Below, one piece after another: positions 17,753 to 25,532 of a stretch of DNA of 64,000 nt; the stretch's first letter is position 1; each line of letters opens with the position of its first letter. The DNA is taken from NCBI RefSeq assembly GCF_003590335.1, contig NZ_MIET01000042.1, forward strand, positions 62,001-126,000, written 5' to 3'. Source of the stretch: Pseudoalteromonas sp. MSK9-3. GTDB taxonomy: Bacteria; Pseudomonadota; Gammaproteobacteria; Enterobacterales; Alteromonadaceae. Both the position numbers and the translations under genes were made by a program. The notes beneath the pieces are model-generated. The model saw only the letters and a list, made by a program, of their open reading frames with translations. It was not told where the DNA came from and ran no database searches.

Positions 17753-18589
17753 ATGCGACTATTAATCATATTGCTTGCGCTGCTAACGGTTGCGGGTTGT
17801 TCAACAAAGTTTGCTTATCGAAACGCAGGGTGGCTTACTTATTGGTATTTAGATGATTATATTTCATTGACTGATGAACAAACGTCGCGTTTTGATGAAC
17901 GTTTACAGCTTTGGTTAAGCTGGCATAAAGTTGAAGAACTAGACAAATATATTGTTCACCTCAAACAAATAAAAGCAGATGTTCAAGCCGGTAACATGTC
18001 TGTGCAGCGTATCGCGTATCACCAAAAAACACTACGCTCACACTGGCATCGTATAAGAAATAAATTAGCTCCAGATTTGGCGAAAATGGCGCCCATGTTG
18101 ACACAGGAGCAAAGCGAAGCGTTTTTTTCTGAGCTAGCAGCATTCGAATTAGAATCAATTAAAAAGCGGCAAAAATACTCGGAACAAAAGCGTAAACAGC
18201 GTTGGCTGAATAAACGTGAAGATGGTTTAGAACGCTGGCTTGGGGATTTAAATGATGCACAAGAAAAAATGATAGCTGCAGTGTATGATAACCAACAGGA
18301 CACAGGTGACTTAAGGTCTCAATATCGAGCTGACTATCAGCGCCAACTCAAGAGGTTATTTACTCAGCCTGATAGAGGTAAACAATTTGAAATGAGGTTA
18401 TTAACGTTATTAACCGAACCTGAGCAAGTTAGAACTGCTGATTTAGATAGGCGTATCAAAGATAATCGGCAGCAAAGTGATCAGTTTTTAGCTGCTGTTT
18501 ATCAGAGTTTATCTGATAAACAACGCCGCCATTTAGTTGAAGAGTTAGAGGCGCTTATTGACGATTTCACCTCGCTAAAAAGAGAGTAG
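17753..18589 (+). CDS. DUF6279-like lipoprotein
   Basis: A 278-residue lipoprotein. The signal ends in the lipobox LTVAGC (cysteine 16), so it is lipidated and anchored in the envelope. The sequence after it, AYRNAGWLTYWYLDDYISLT, is the hallmark of the DUF6279 family in marine gammaproteobacteria. The rest is highly charged and helical (many K, R, Q, E), with a possible coiled coil near 130-160. No enzymatic motif is visible and the role is unknown. It is monocistronic. Confidence 0.75.
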   Translation: MRLLIILLALLTVAGCSTKFAYRNAGWLTYWYLDDYISLTDEQTSRFDERLQLWLSWHKVEELDKYIVHLKQIKADVQAGNMSVQRIAYHQKTLRSHWHRIRNKLAPDLAKMAPMLTQEQSEAFFSELAAFELESIKKRQKYSEQKRKQRWLNKREDGLERWLGDLNDAQEKMIAAVYDNQQDTGDLRSQYRADYQRQLKRLFTQPDRGKQFEMRLLTLLTEPEQVRTADLDRRIKDNRQQSDQFLAAVYQSLSDKQRRHLVEELEALIDDFTSLKRE

Positions 18590-18839
18590 CTTGATGAATA
18601 CGAAGCGGTGATGGATATAAAGAAAAGCAGATTTAACGCTTTAACATGGGAATGAAGAATTCAAGATAGCGGGTAGGTTTGTTGTTTATGTGTAGTAGCT
18701 CATATCTGGTCTTTCAATTATTGATGAATCGGCTCAAATTTCACCTGACAGGCTGTTATGAGTGAGAAGCAGAGCTTTAATTTGTAGGCGAGGGTTCACC
18801 CTTCGCATTGGTTAAAGTTGGCATGTTGTCGCGTTGGCG

Positions 18840-19035
18840 ACGGCAACCAAAGGGCGGCTGCCGCCGACCGCCCTCTGGACTCCCACGGCACCCCCATATC
18901 ACGCTAAATCTTCAAATAACCAATTGATGTGAACGTAACCGCGATGTATTCGCCTTCCCTGGCGAAATCATCGCTTGGCTCGCATCCATGCGAGCGCATT
19001 ACTCATCTATTGCTTATTTTCAGGCGTGATACAAG
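18840..19035. repeat. Palindrome-rich intergenic element beside the insertion sequence
   Basis: Two hairpins stand in tandem. One is GCGATGTATTCGCC (18941-18954) with GGCGAAATCATCGC (18961-18974), 12 of 14 pairs. The other is GCTCGCAT (18978-18985) with ATGCGAGC (18988-18995), a perfect 8-base stem. The 100 bases before them are unusually GC-rich. TATCACGC near 18896 and GCGTGATA near 19024 are inverted relative to each other, so the block may be a small palindromic or REP-like element. Confidence 0.4.
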
Positions 19036-19062
19036 GGGAAAGGGTGGACTTCCCAGCTTTCA

Positions 19063-19884
19063 CTAGACAGTTTCTAACTCAGAAAAATACGCTTCCTCAA
19101 ACTTAGCTGGTGAAACACCGCCTGTGTGTGAATGGCGTTTTTTTGGATTGTAGAACATTTCTATAAAATTGAATATCTCAGCTTTCGCATCTTCCCTTGT
19201 CGAATATATCTTACGCTTAACTATTCGCTTTTTAATCGTCGCAAAAAAGCTTTCAGCAACTGCATTATCGTGACAATTCCCAGCTCGACTCATTGAGGGT
19301 ACAAGGTTATGTTCTTTCATAAAGGCTAAGTAATCAGCGCTACCATACTGGCTTCCTTGATCACTATGTACCATTACGTCAGCTTTGGGTTGGCGCTGAT
19401 AAACTGCCATGAGCAATGCTTTAATTACTAAGTGCTTGTCCATGTTTTTATCCATCGACCAGCCTACGATGCGCCTAGAGAATAAATCCATGACAGTTGC
19501 TACATACAAGAAGCCTTCATAGGTTCTCACATAAGTAATATCACTTACCCAAGTTTGATTCGGCGCAGGAGGATTAAACTGACGAGCTAGCAAGTTATCT
19601 GCAATGCGCGATGTTTTACCGCCTTTAATATGGCGACGTTTATACCCTATTTGCGCTTTGAGTTTATGTTGGCGCATGATCTTAGCTACGCGATTAACAC
19701 TACATTGCTCACCAGCTTCACGTAAATCTGCGTGTATCCAAGGACTACCGTAAGTGCCACCACTGGCAACGTAAAACTCTCTAATAAGCTTAAGCAAACG
19801 ATTATCTTCGATTGCTCTGTCACTCAATGGCTTCTTTAACCACGCATAAAAGCCACTGCGGTGTAGCTTAAATAGTTTACACAT
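19063..19884 (-). CDS. IS3-family transposase OrfB (DDE integrase catalytic domain)
   Basis: The 273-residue catalytic part of the transposase. The DDE residues lie in WVSDITYV, VHSDQGSQY and NAVAESFFATIKKR, and all three are present. The ORF is intact to its stop just inside the left inverted repeat. Its frame extends upstream of the ATG through KYAFIREHQNEF, in the -1 frame relative to orfA, so the active transposase is expected as a fused OrfAB made by frameshifting at 19965-19971. Confidence 0.92.
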   Translation of the reverse strand: MCKLFKLHRSGFYAWLKKPLSDRAIEDNRLLKLIREFYVASGGTYGSPWIHADLREAGEQCSVNRVAKIMRQHKLKAQIGYKRRHIKGGKTSRIADNLLARQFNPPAPNQTWVSDITYVRTYEGFLYVATVMDLFSRRIVGWSMDKNMDKHLVIKALLMAVYQRQPKADVMVHSDQGSQYGSADYLAFMKEHNLVPSMSRAGNCHDNAVAESFFATIKKRIVKRKIYSTREDAKAEIFNFIEMFYNPKKRHSHTGGVSPAKFEEAYFSELETV

Positions 19885-19931
19885 CGCAACAATAGAAAAC
19901 TCATTTTGATGCTCACGAATAAAAGCGTACT

Positions 19932-20210
19932 TTACTCGGGGTTGCTGGCAAAGTACCTTGCGGCCTTTTTTAGAATGTCGCGTTCCTCCGTGACACGTTT
20001 TAGCTCGGCCTCAAGTTTGGCGATCTTTAGTTGTTCATCTGATGATTTGGTTTGTTTGGGTTTCTCTGATAACTGGCTTCGCCAGTGATATAACGTTTTG
20101 GTACAAATATCTAATCGTTCTGATACTTCAGCAACTGAATAACCACGTTCAGTTATTTGTTTAACTGCTTCTATTTTAAATTCTTGGGTATACCGTTTGC
20201 CTTTGCTCAT
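19932..20210 (-). CDS. IS3-family transposase OrfA (helix-turn-helix)
   Basis: A 92-residue protein with a helix-turn-helix of the transposase_8 type (RYTQEFKIEAVKQI, SVAEVSERLDICTKTLYHW) and a C-terminal leucine-zipper-like stretch (KIAKLEAELKRVTEERDILK). Its coding strand contains the slippery heptamer A-AAA-AAG at plus positions 19965-19971, just before the stop, the classic -1 frameshift signal of IS3 elements. SD AGAGG lies close upstream of the ATG. Confidence 0.92.
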   Translation of the reverse strand: MSKGKRYTQEFKIEAVKQITERGYSVAEVSERLDICTKTLYHWRSQLSEKPKQTKSSDEQLKIAKLEAELKRVTEERDILKKAARYFASNPE

Positions 20211-20463
20211 AAAACACCTCTAATTAGAAGTTACAATGTAACTCATTGGGTGTCTAGCAAACTATGGGAAGTCCAAACAGGTGCCACGTCGAACTAAGTA
20301 AGGTCTGCTCTGCTCACGAAAGTGAGTAACCAACGAATATCAGCATGAAAACCGACGAAATTACTTGCTTCATCTTATGTATTAACTCGCTCTAATTCGA
20401 ATTGAGAGATTATGGCTTATAGTTAAGCAGGGATCAGTGTGTTTAACTTGACAGTGGGAGTCA

Positions 20464-20535
20464 TACCAACGCCCGCATTTGCGGTTGGTTTGGAGCGCAG
20501 CGGAAAACCAATCCGACAACATGCGCTTGTTAGAT
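20464..20535 (-). repeat. attC site of integron cassette 3 (72 bp)
   Basis: Read on the minus strand it begins ATCTAACAAGCGCATG and ends ATGCGGGCGTTGGTA, the RYYYAAC / GTTRRRY boundaries of an attC. The internal arms (GGATTGGTTTTCCGC and GCTCCAAACCAACC) fold on each other. The cassette 3 stop codon abuts the R'' box. Confidence 0.88.
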
Positions 20536-21384
20536 TCAGCCTCTACCATGTAGCACAACATTCATAATCTCTTTTACTAAAACTGGTAATTCATATTGCA
20601 TCCAGTGGAGGAATATTCCTGAAACCATAGTCCCGCCCAATAAAATCAATAGGGTAAAGAATATGATATTACTCCAAGGAGTACAGTACTTGGCGGTTTT
20701 TTTAACAATCCAAGTGTCAGGTTTGCCAGAAGATATGCTGTTGCCTGCTACTACGATATGTAGGAGCGACATTGCTATTTGCCAGAATGTAAAAAAAAGA
20801 GCACATATACCAAATAAATGAACAGAAAACCAAAGAAGGTCATCTACCAAAAAATATCGCTTCAGGCCAGACCAGCCACTTTGATTGATAATTTGCTCAG
20901 CGTATTGAAAGTTCTCTGGTGCATGAACAGGATTAAAGGCGAAGCTTACAGCAACAAAATACATGATCATGAAAGCTACTACATACAGCAGGTATAAAGA
21001 CCAAGTAACTCCTTTAAATCTACCGTTTACCATTGATCGTAGAACGGCTCCAACCCAAATAGAGAGTAAAAGTATCTCTCCATACAATAGAGAGGTTAAA
21101 ATTGCTGTCCTGAAGAACCCATATAAGGTAAGGCCAACAAAGACAAATAGGCCGCCTATGAACATGAACAGCTCTGTTTCTTGCTGTACATTTTTTCTTA
21201 ATTCAGAAGAATTGTTATTTATCGTATTAATGCTGACAGTTTGAGTGATGCTTGTTCCATTCCCTTCATTTATTGAATCGGTAGAAAATAATTTCGCTAG
21301 TAGCAACCCTAAAACAGCTCCAAATATTGATGTTGCTATAGCAATATAGATATCTACTTGCTTATTCATTACAACTTCTAACAA
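20536..21384 (-). CDS. Integron cassette 3: multi-pass membrane protein of unknown function
   Basis: A 282-residue protein not recognised as a family. About six hydrophobic segments are visible: near 11-32, 73-91, 95-115, 128-150, 180-210 and 236-256. The loop after the first has polar repeats of N, T and S. The start is TTG at 21384, supported by AGGAGG five bases upstream; the next ATG (21369) is about 20 bases from the SD. The stop TGA touches its attC at 20535, as in true cassettes. It is the cassette farthest from attI, so probably weakly expressed and the oldest. An antiphage or membrane-stress role is possible only by analogy with other integron cassettes. Confidence 0.75.
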   Translation of the reverse strand: MLEVVMNKQVDIYIAIATSIFGAVLGLLLAKLFSTDSINEGNGTSITQTVSINTINNNSSELRKNVQQETELFMFIGGLFVFVGLTLYGFFRTAILTSLLYGEILLLSIWVGAVLRSMVNGRFKGVTWSLYLLYVVAFMIMYFVAVSFAFNPVHAPENFQYAEQIINQSGWSGLKRYFLVDDLLWFSVHLFGICALFFTFWQIAMSLLHIVVAGNSISSGKPDTWIVKKTAKYCTPWSNIIFFTLLILLGGTMVSGIFLHWMQYELPVLVKEIMNVVLHGRG

Positions 21385-21414
21385 TTTAACCTCCTATCCA
21401 TGGGTGATTTTGGA

Positions 21415-21540
21415 ATCTAACGCTCTGCTAAGTGGCTGACAACTCTACCACAAAACTCAAAATAAACACCGTAAACACAATACCCAATTTGAACCAAAAA
21501 TGCCAAAGGTTGGCAGTCCGTCTTTAGCAGTTTGTTAGCC
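21415..21540 (-). repeat. attC site of integron cassette 2 (126 bp, VCR-like)
   Basis: On the minus strand it runs from GGCTAACAAACTGC to GCGTTAGAT. Its length and the GTTGTCAGCCACTTAGC segment near its end resemble the long attC repeats of Vibrio chromosomal integrons. The cassette 2 stop is immediately upstream. Confidence 0.85.
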
Positions 21541-22032
21541 TTACTTAAACTCAATACTTGTCTTACCCATTACAATACTAGAGAATAAAATAGCATCATC
21601 TGTAACCTCATAATCATAAGGGGGATCAACGTGAGCATGACCAATTAAGTGACCTGAAAGTGAATATAACCGGCAATCTAGTTCACACAACTCTAGTATA
21701 TTGTTATTTAAGCATTCCCATCCCCAGAATAAATCTGGGTAATTAATATCAATTAAGCTTTTGCTTGCTATATTTACAACCGCTGAAACATAGCCTGCAC
21801 CAACGAATAATATACGCTCATCTTCACCCCAAAACAGCGATGGTTCAACATCTTCAGAAAAATGAGACCAATGTAAGACGATACAAGTAACAGAATTCCC
21901 TTCTCTAATTTCAATAATTGTCTTACGGTCAAAATCTTTTTCTTCGGATATCACAATATCCGCACCATTTTCTGGTGTAGTGCTAAAAATAGTTTTAGCT
22001 TTTATTGTCGAATTATTAAATAGAAATTCCAT
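21541..22032 (-). CDS. Integron cassette 2: soluble protein of unknown function
   Basis: A 163-residue protein not recognised as a family. It has no signal peptide or membrane segment and looks beta-rich, with many aspartates, glutamates and aromatic residues (for example PSLFWGEDERILFVGAGYVS). Such folds are typical of small cytoplasmic cassette proteins. The ATG at 22032 has AAGGA four to five bases upstream. The stop lies directly before its attC. Expression probably depends on a promoter near attI or on read-through from cassette 1. Confidence 0.75.
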   Translation of the reverse strand: MEFLFNNSTIKAKTIFSTTPENGADIVISEEKDFDRKTIIEIREGNSVTCIVLHWSHFSEDVEPSLFWGEDERILFVGAGYVSAVVNIASKSLIDINYPDLFWGWECLNNNILELCELDCRLYSLSGHLIGHAHVDPPYDYEVTDDAILFSSIVMGKTSIEFK

Positions 22033-22045
22033 ACTTTCCTTGTAA

Positions 22046-22149
22046 GGCTAACGCCCGCATAAGGGGCTGATAATGCTTGGCTATAATGTGAAGCGAAGCG
22101 GAACCGAGCCAAGCATTAGCAGTCCCACTACTTAATGCGCTTGTTATGT
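22046..22149 (-). repeat. attC site of integron cassette 1 (104 bp)
   Basis: On the minus strand it begins ACATAACAAGCGCATT and ends TGCGGGCGTTAGCC. The arms around AATGCTTGGCTCGG and AGCCAAGCATT pair strongly, leaving the extrahelical positions expected of an attC. The cassette 1 stop TAA lies inside the R'' box. Confidence 0.9.
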
Positions 22150-22908
22150 TTTTACTAAAGCTGGCGATCTCCATTGCCATACAATATCAGGATCACCTTC
22201 TTTTTGACCAACTAAAAGTCTTTTATAATCTGCTTCTAAAACATCTCTATTTTTAGAAAGTTCTTCAATATCGACGGGAGATAAAGAAAAGTTACGAATA
22301 TTGTCCGCTAAAATAAACTTTTCAGGCGATTGGACTTCGATTGATGCAGTATATTCGCCTTCCTTCCAAGGAAACGAGTGCTTATTAAAATTGTATAGCT
22401 CTGTCATTTCTTGTTCACGAAGAAAGTCTTCTGCGTTGTATTTATTCTCGGCTTTTAGATATGCGATTTTTTTAACGGCAGTATTCTCATACTCTTTTTT
22501 AGATGCGATAAAAGCAACATCTTGAAAGCGAATAAACCGCTCTTCTATTTGAGTTTGATTAAGCTTTATCGCTAAAACTGATTGTTCTTTTTCAAATGGC
22601 ATTGAACCAGCATCTGGAGTTGTCATTTTACCTACATTTTGTTTTATACCCTGCCATTCAAATACGCGTTCCTCACCACTTTCGTGTTTTAAACGGATTT
22701 TTAAATCTGATACAACAATATCTTTATACTCAACAGAAAAAGCTAAATGTAGATTTAAAATTGGCCCCATAGAAGTAAAACCTAGTTCAGCGGAGCGAGA
22801 AGTGATTATTCTTACTTTAGGTTTGGTGAAATGATTTTTAATCAAAGTTATCAAATGGGGAGCCCATGCTAACGCTCCCAAGATGGCAATTCCGTCTATA
22901 AACTTCAA
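22144..22908 (-). CDS. Integron cassette 1: protein of unknown function with an N-terminal membrane segment
   Basis: A 254-residue protein not recognised as a family. A hydrophobic N-terminus (about 5-24) may anchor it. The rest is soluble, with a beta-rich middle and charged helices (for example KKEYENTAVKKIAYLKAENK). The start is TTG at 22908, supported by AAGGAG six bases upstream. The stop is inside its attC. It is the cassette next to attI, hence the most recently inserted and best expressed according to integron rules. Function is unknown; defence is one option among many. Confidence 0.75.
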   Translation of the reverse strand: MKFIDGIAILGALAWAPHLITLIKNHFTKPKVRIITSRSAELGFTSMGPILNLHLAFSVEYKDIVVSDLKIRLKHESGEERVFEWQGIKQNVGKMTTPDAGSMPFEKEQSVLAIKLNQTQIEERFIRFQDVAFIASKKEYENTAVKKIAYLKAENKYNAEDFLREQEMTELYNFNKHSFPWKEGEYTASIEVQSPEKFILADNIRNFSLSPVDIEELSKNRDVLEADYKRLLVGQKEGDPDIVWQWRSPALVKT

Positions 22909-22929
22909 ACTTTACTCCTTACTTCGACA

Positions 22930-23020
22930 AAAACATAACAATTTAATATCGACCCATTGGGTCGTTTATCTACCGAGCCACGGGTCATTTTTATCATTGT
23001 ACCAGTTCTATCACAATAAC
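22930..23020 (-). other. Probable attI recombination region
   Basis: The junction of cassette 1 with the integron platform reads CATAAC on the plus strand at 22934-22939 (GTTATG on the minus strand), fitting the G^TTRRRY core where IntI inserts cassettes. The perfect 7-1-7 palindrome CGACCCATTGGGTCG follows at 22950-22964. The exact limits of attI cannot be set from sequence alone. Confidence 0.55.
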
Positions 23021-23078
23021 TAACTTGTTGCTAAAGATATATTTTTAAGCATTGTAGATATTATGGAAAGGATAAGAA

Positions 23079-23093
23079 CGACCTAATGGGTCG
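23079..23093. promoter_or_regulatory. Second copy of a CGACC..GGTCG palindrome upstream of intI
   Basis: CGACCTAATGGGTCG nearly repeats the palindrome at 22950-22964. With flanks AA and TT it makes a 7-base stem followed by a T-rich tail, so it might also work as a small terminator or protein-binding site. Together the two copies bracket the attI-intI interval. Confidence 0.4.
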
Positions 23094-23122
23094 TTTTCTT
23101 GACTATAGGAGAAACACAACAA

Positions 23123-23142
23123 TACTGTATATAAATACAGTA
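23123..23142 (+). promoter_or_regulatory. LexA (SOS) box upstream of the integron integrase
   Basis: CTGT-N8-ACAG (23125-23140) with flanking TA on each side is a near-ideal LexA site. It lies 19 bases before the intI start, overlapping the expected promoter. LexA control of integron integrases is established for Vibrio and class 1 integrons. Confidence 0.9.
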
Positions 23143-23161
23143 ACCTGCTAGAGCTAGCTCA

Positions 23162-24133
23162 ATGAGAACTCGTTCACCATTTTTAAACCACATCGCCGAG
23201 TTTATGCTGACTAAGCAATATTCGCTCAGAACCGTTGATACATATCTTAAGTGGATTTCTTCCTATATTCATTTTCATGGCAAGCGACACCCAGCTTCAA
23301 TGGGCAATAACGAGGTTGTCGAATATCTCGACTACCTTGTACTTAAACGTAATGTGTCGCCTAAAACACAAGCTACTGCGTTAAATGCGCTATCTTTTCT
23401 GTATAAGAAAATAATTAAACAGGATTTGTGTCCTAATCTCACATTTGTCAGAAGCAAACGCCAATCTAAGTTGCCAATTGTTATGACCCCTGAGGAGGTT
23501 AAACGTCTCATGTCGTTTTTAAGCAAACGATATTATTTAATTTCAGGTTTAATGTATGGGAGCGGCTTACGTGTAATGGAAGCGGTTCAACTACGAGTTC
23601 AGGATATTGACTTTGACTACAAGTGCATTCGGATCTGGAATGGAAAAGGGAATAAACATCGGGTGGTTACACTCGCCACAGAACTTATACCTTTGCTAAG
23701 AAATCAAATTGCTCAGGCTGATGAATACTTAAAATTAGATTCCCAGAATGAACAATATGCTGGTGTTTGGATGCCAAACGCACTGGCAAGAAAATATCCT
23801 AGCGCCAATAAGTTAATTGCTTGGCAGTATCTATTTCCCTCATATAAGCTAAGTGTTGATCCTGAAACTGGCGAGATCCGCCGACATCACTTTCATCAAA
23901 CAGGAGTACGTAAAGCGGTTAAAGAGGCAGCCAAAAAAGCACAAATCACAAAACCTATAACGCCCCACACTTTTAGACACTCATTTGCTACTCATTTACT
24001 ACAAAGTGGTGCAGATATCAGAACCGTACAAGCTCAACTTGGTCATTCTGATGTGAAGACAACGCAAATATATACTCATGTTTTACAGCAAGGCGCAAAC
24101 GGTGTTGTTAGCCCTTTGAGCAAAATTTTCTAG
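23162..24133 (+). CDS. intI: Integron integrase IntI
   Basis: A 323-residue tyrosine recombinase that inserts and excises gene cassettes between attI and attC. An N-terminal SAM-like DNA-binding domain covers about 7-90. The catalytic domain has R in GSGLRVMEAVQLR, HTFRHSFATHLL, LGHSDVKTTQIYTHV and the nucleophilic Y in IYTHV. The stretch YLFPSYKLSVDPETGEIR plus RHHFH is the additional motif found only in integron integrases and separates it from XerC/XerD. Length is as in Vibrio IntIA. The gene is intact and divergent from the cassettes, the standard layout. A LexA box covers its promoter, so it should be induced by DNA damage or by incoming single-stranded DNA. Confidence 0.95.
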   Translation: MRTRSPFLNHIAEFMLTKQYSLRTVDTYLKWISSYIHFHGKRHPASMGNNEVVEYLDYLVLKRNVSPKTQATALNALSFLYKKIIKQDLCPNLTFVRSKRQSKLPIVMTPEEVKRLMSFLSKRYYLISGLMYGSGLRVMEAVQLRVQDIDFDYKCIRIWNGKGNKHRVVTLATELIPLLRNQIAQADEYLKLDSQNEQYAGVWMPNALARKYPSANKLIAWQYLFPSYKLSVDPETGEIRRHHFHQTGVRKAVKEAAKKAQITKPITPHTFRHSFATHLLQSGADIRTVQAQLGHSDVKTTQIYTHVLQQGANGVVSPLSKIF

Positions 24134-24480
24134 CTTGTTTTGGGGCAGAAAAGATTGATACCTAAATGACTGAAATTGGCACATACACGACTGTCAGGTT
24201 TGATTGAGTCCTGCTAATCTCAAAAGGTGCTGTACACTCACAGCACAGGTACTTTCGCTAAACTTTATAGAACCAATACAGTTATGGTTACACCTATTTT
24301 TAACTACTTTACATAGTGTTTTTAACTTAACTGGTCGAGAAACAGTTCTTTTTTATTCAATGGTATGTCGATTGTTTTACTATAACCGTAGTTGATTTGC
24401 TTCATATTGACTTTATCATGAAGCAAATCATTAGCTATTTTAACACCCGAGCTTATTAAATCGAGGTGCTTTTATAAGCT
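24134..24480. other. Intergenic region after intI
   Basis: A perfect 13-base inverted repeat (24393-24405 with 24418-24430) occupies the right end and may stop transcription from both convergent genes. Nothing else was recognised. Confidence 0.4.
24393..24430. terminator. Hairpin between intI and the methyltransferase-like gene
   Basis: TGATTTGCTTCAT and ATGAAGCAAATCA pair perfectly over a 12-base loop between convergent genes. T runs are absent, so a terminator function is likely but not certain. Confidence 0.45.
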
Positions 24481-25323
24481 TTATAAGGCCACTTTGACAA
24501 ATTTAAGAGTCATTCGGTCGGACTCACCGATTGCGGTATAAACTGCTTTATCTTTGTCTTTTAAAGCTAGGCTCGGGGGCAAAGTCCACACGCCTTTTTC
24601 ATACTCTTTGGTATCTTTTGGGTTGGCGTTAATTTCAGAGCTAGCAACTAATTTAAAACCAAGCGACTCAACCACGTTAATAAGATCTGACTGTTTCCAG
24701 CGTCCTCGATCTGAGGATGCCTTTCGATCGCCTGAATAGCTTTCATCTTCTCTGTGTTGCACTATAGCTAGAACACCTTTGTCTTTTAATATCTGCCATG
24801 ACTGCTTCAAGCCTAATTCTAATCGACCTTGGTTTTGCCAATGATGTAGAGTACGCGTAATAAAAACAAAATCCAATGACCCCTCATCTACAGGTAACCC
24901 TTTAAGAGAAGGCAGCCAAGAACCAATTGCATTATTGCCATACAGCTCAGGCGCATTTTTCACTTTTTCAGGGTATGCTTGCAGAGTTTTCGCCAATTCA
25001 GGCCGTCTCCCATAGTATGCGGGGTTATGCTGTAAACCAACATATTTGCCTTTGTCTTTTAGTAAAGGGGCAAGTATATGGGTATACCAGCCTTTACCTG
25101 GCGCTATCTCACCGACTTGAGATGTTTCTTTTATGTCAAAAAATCTTAGTACCTCTTCAGGGTTACGATATTTATCGCGTTTTAACTCTTCCATCGTACG
25201 GTAAGTATTATTATGCACAGCGTGCCAAATAGCATCTTTCTCCGTTGATGTAGCAGATACGCTTTTCACGTTAAGAGTTGAGAATAACAAAATTATGCCT
25301 GCTAAATACGCATGTCTACTCAC
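24481..25323 (-). CDS. Exported methyltransferase-like protein (COG4798 type)
   Basis: A 280-residue protein with an N-terminal signal peptide (about 1-24) followed by a SAM-methyltransferase-like fold. The glycine-rich motif I is VGEIAPGKGWYTHILAPLL, and SLDFVFITRTLHHWQN fits motif IV. Predicted methyltransferases of this type that carry signal peptides are known in Proteobacteria (COG4798), which is odd because SAM is cytoplasmic; their function is unproved. The start is GTG at 25323 with AAGGA eight bases upstream. The next gene on this strand is 209 bases away. Confidence 0.75.
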   Translation of the reverse strand: MSRHAYLAGIILLFSTLNVKSVSATSTEKDAIWHAVHNNTYRTMEELKRDKYRNPEEVLRFFDIKETSQVGEIAPGKGWYTHILAPLLKDKGKYVGLQHNPAYYGRRPELAKTLQAYPEKVKNAPELYGNNAIGSWLPSLKGLPVDEGSLDFVFITRTLHHWQNQGRLELGLKQSWQILKDKGVLAIVQHREDESYSGDRKASSDRGRWKQSDLINVVESLGFKLVASSEINANPKDTKEYEKGVWTLPPSLALKDKDKAVYTAIGESDRMTLKFVKVAL

Positions 25324-25532
25324 GTTATATGTCCTTTTTGTGATTTTTAATTATTGGTATATGTTTATTATTACTTACGGGTCGAGAATTTTTCTTTTTC
25401 TAAATTTATTTTTCTAAAACAACCATATCTCGGTTTTTATTTTCATTCAATGTTCAAAAGGCTTTAAAACGTGTTTTCATCATTAATTAGTTGTGTGTTG
25501 TTAACGCATAATTAATGTCATTTACTAAAGTC

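Larger units (their letters stand above)
19045..20275 (-). mobile_element. IS3-family insertion sequence
   Basis: The 1231-base element has imperfect terminal inverted repeats. The left end reads TGGACTTCCCAGCTTTCACT and the right end, reversed, reads TGGACTTCCCATAGTTTGCT, followed in both by AGACA. It carries orfA and orfB in the usual IS3 arrangement with a slippery heptamer. The flanking trinucleotides (GGG left, AAC right) do not match, so no target duplication is visible. It lies about 190 bases beyond the last attC of the neighbouring integron. Confidence 0.9.

Noticed and set aside
24204..24395. 63-codon open frame downstream of intI
   Set aside because: It has no SD, low-complexity hydrophobic sequence and no attC nearby, so it is not a further cassette or gene.
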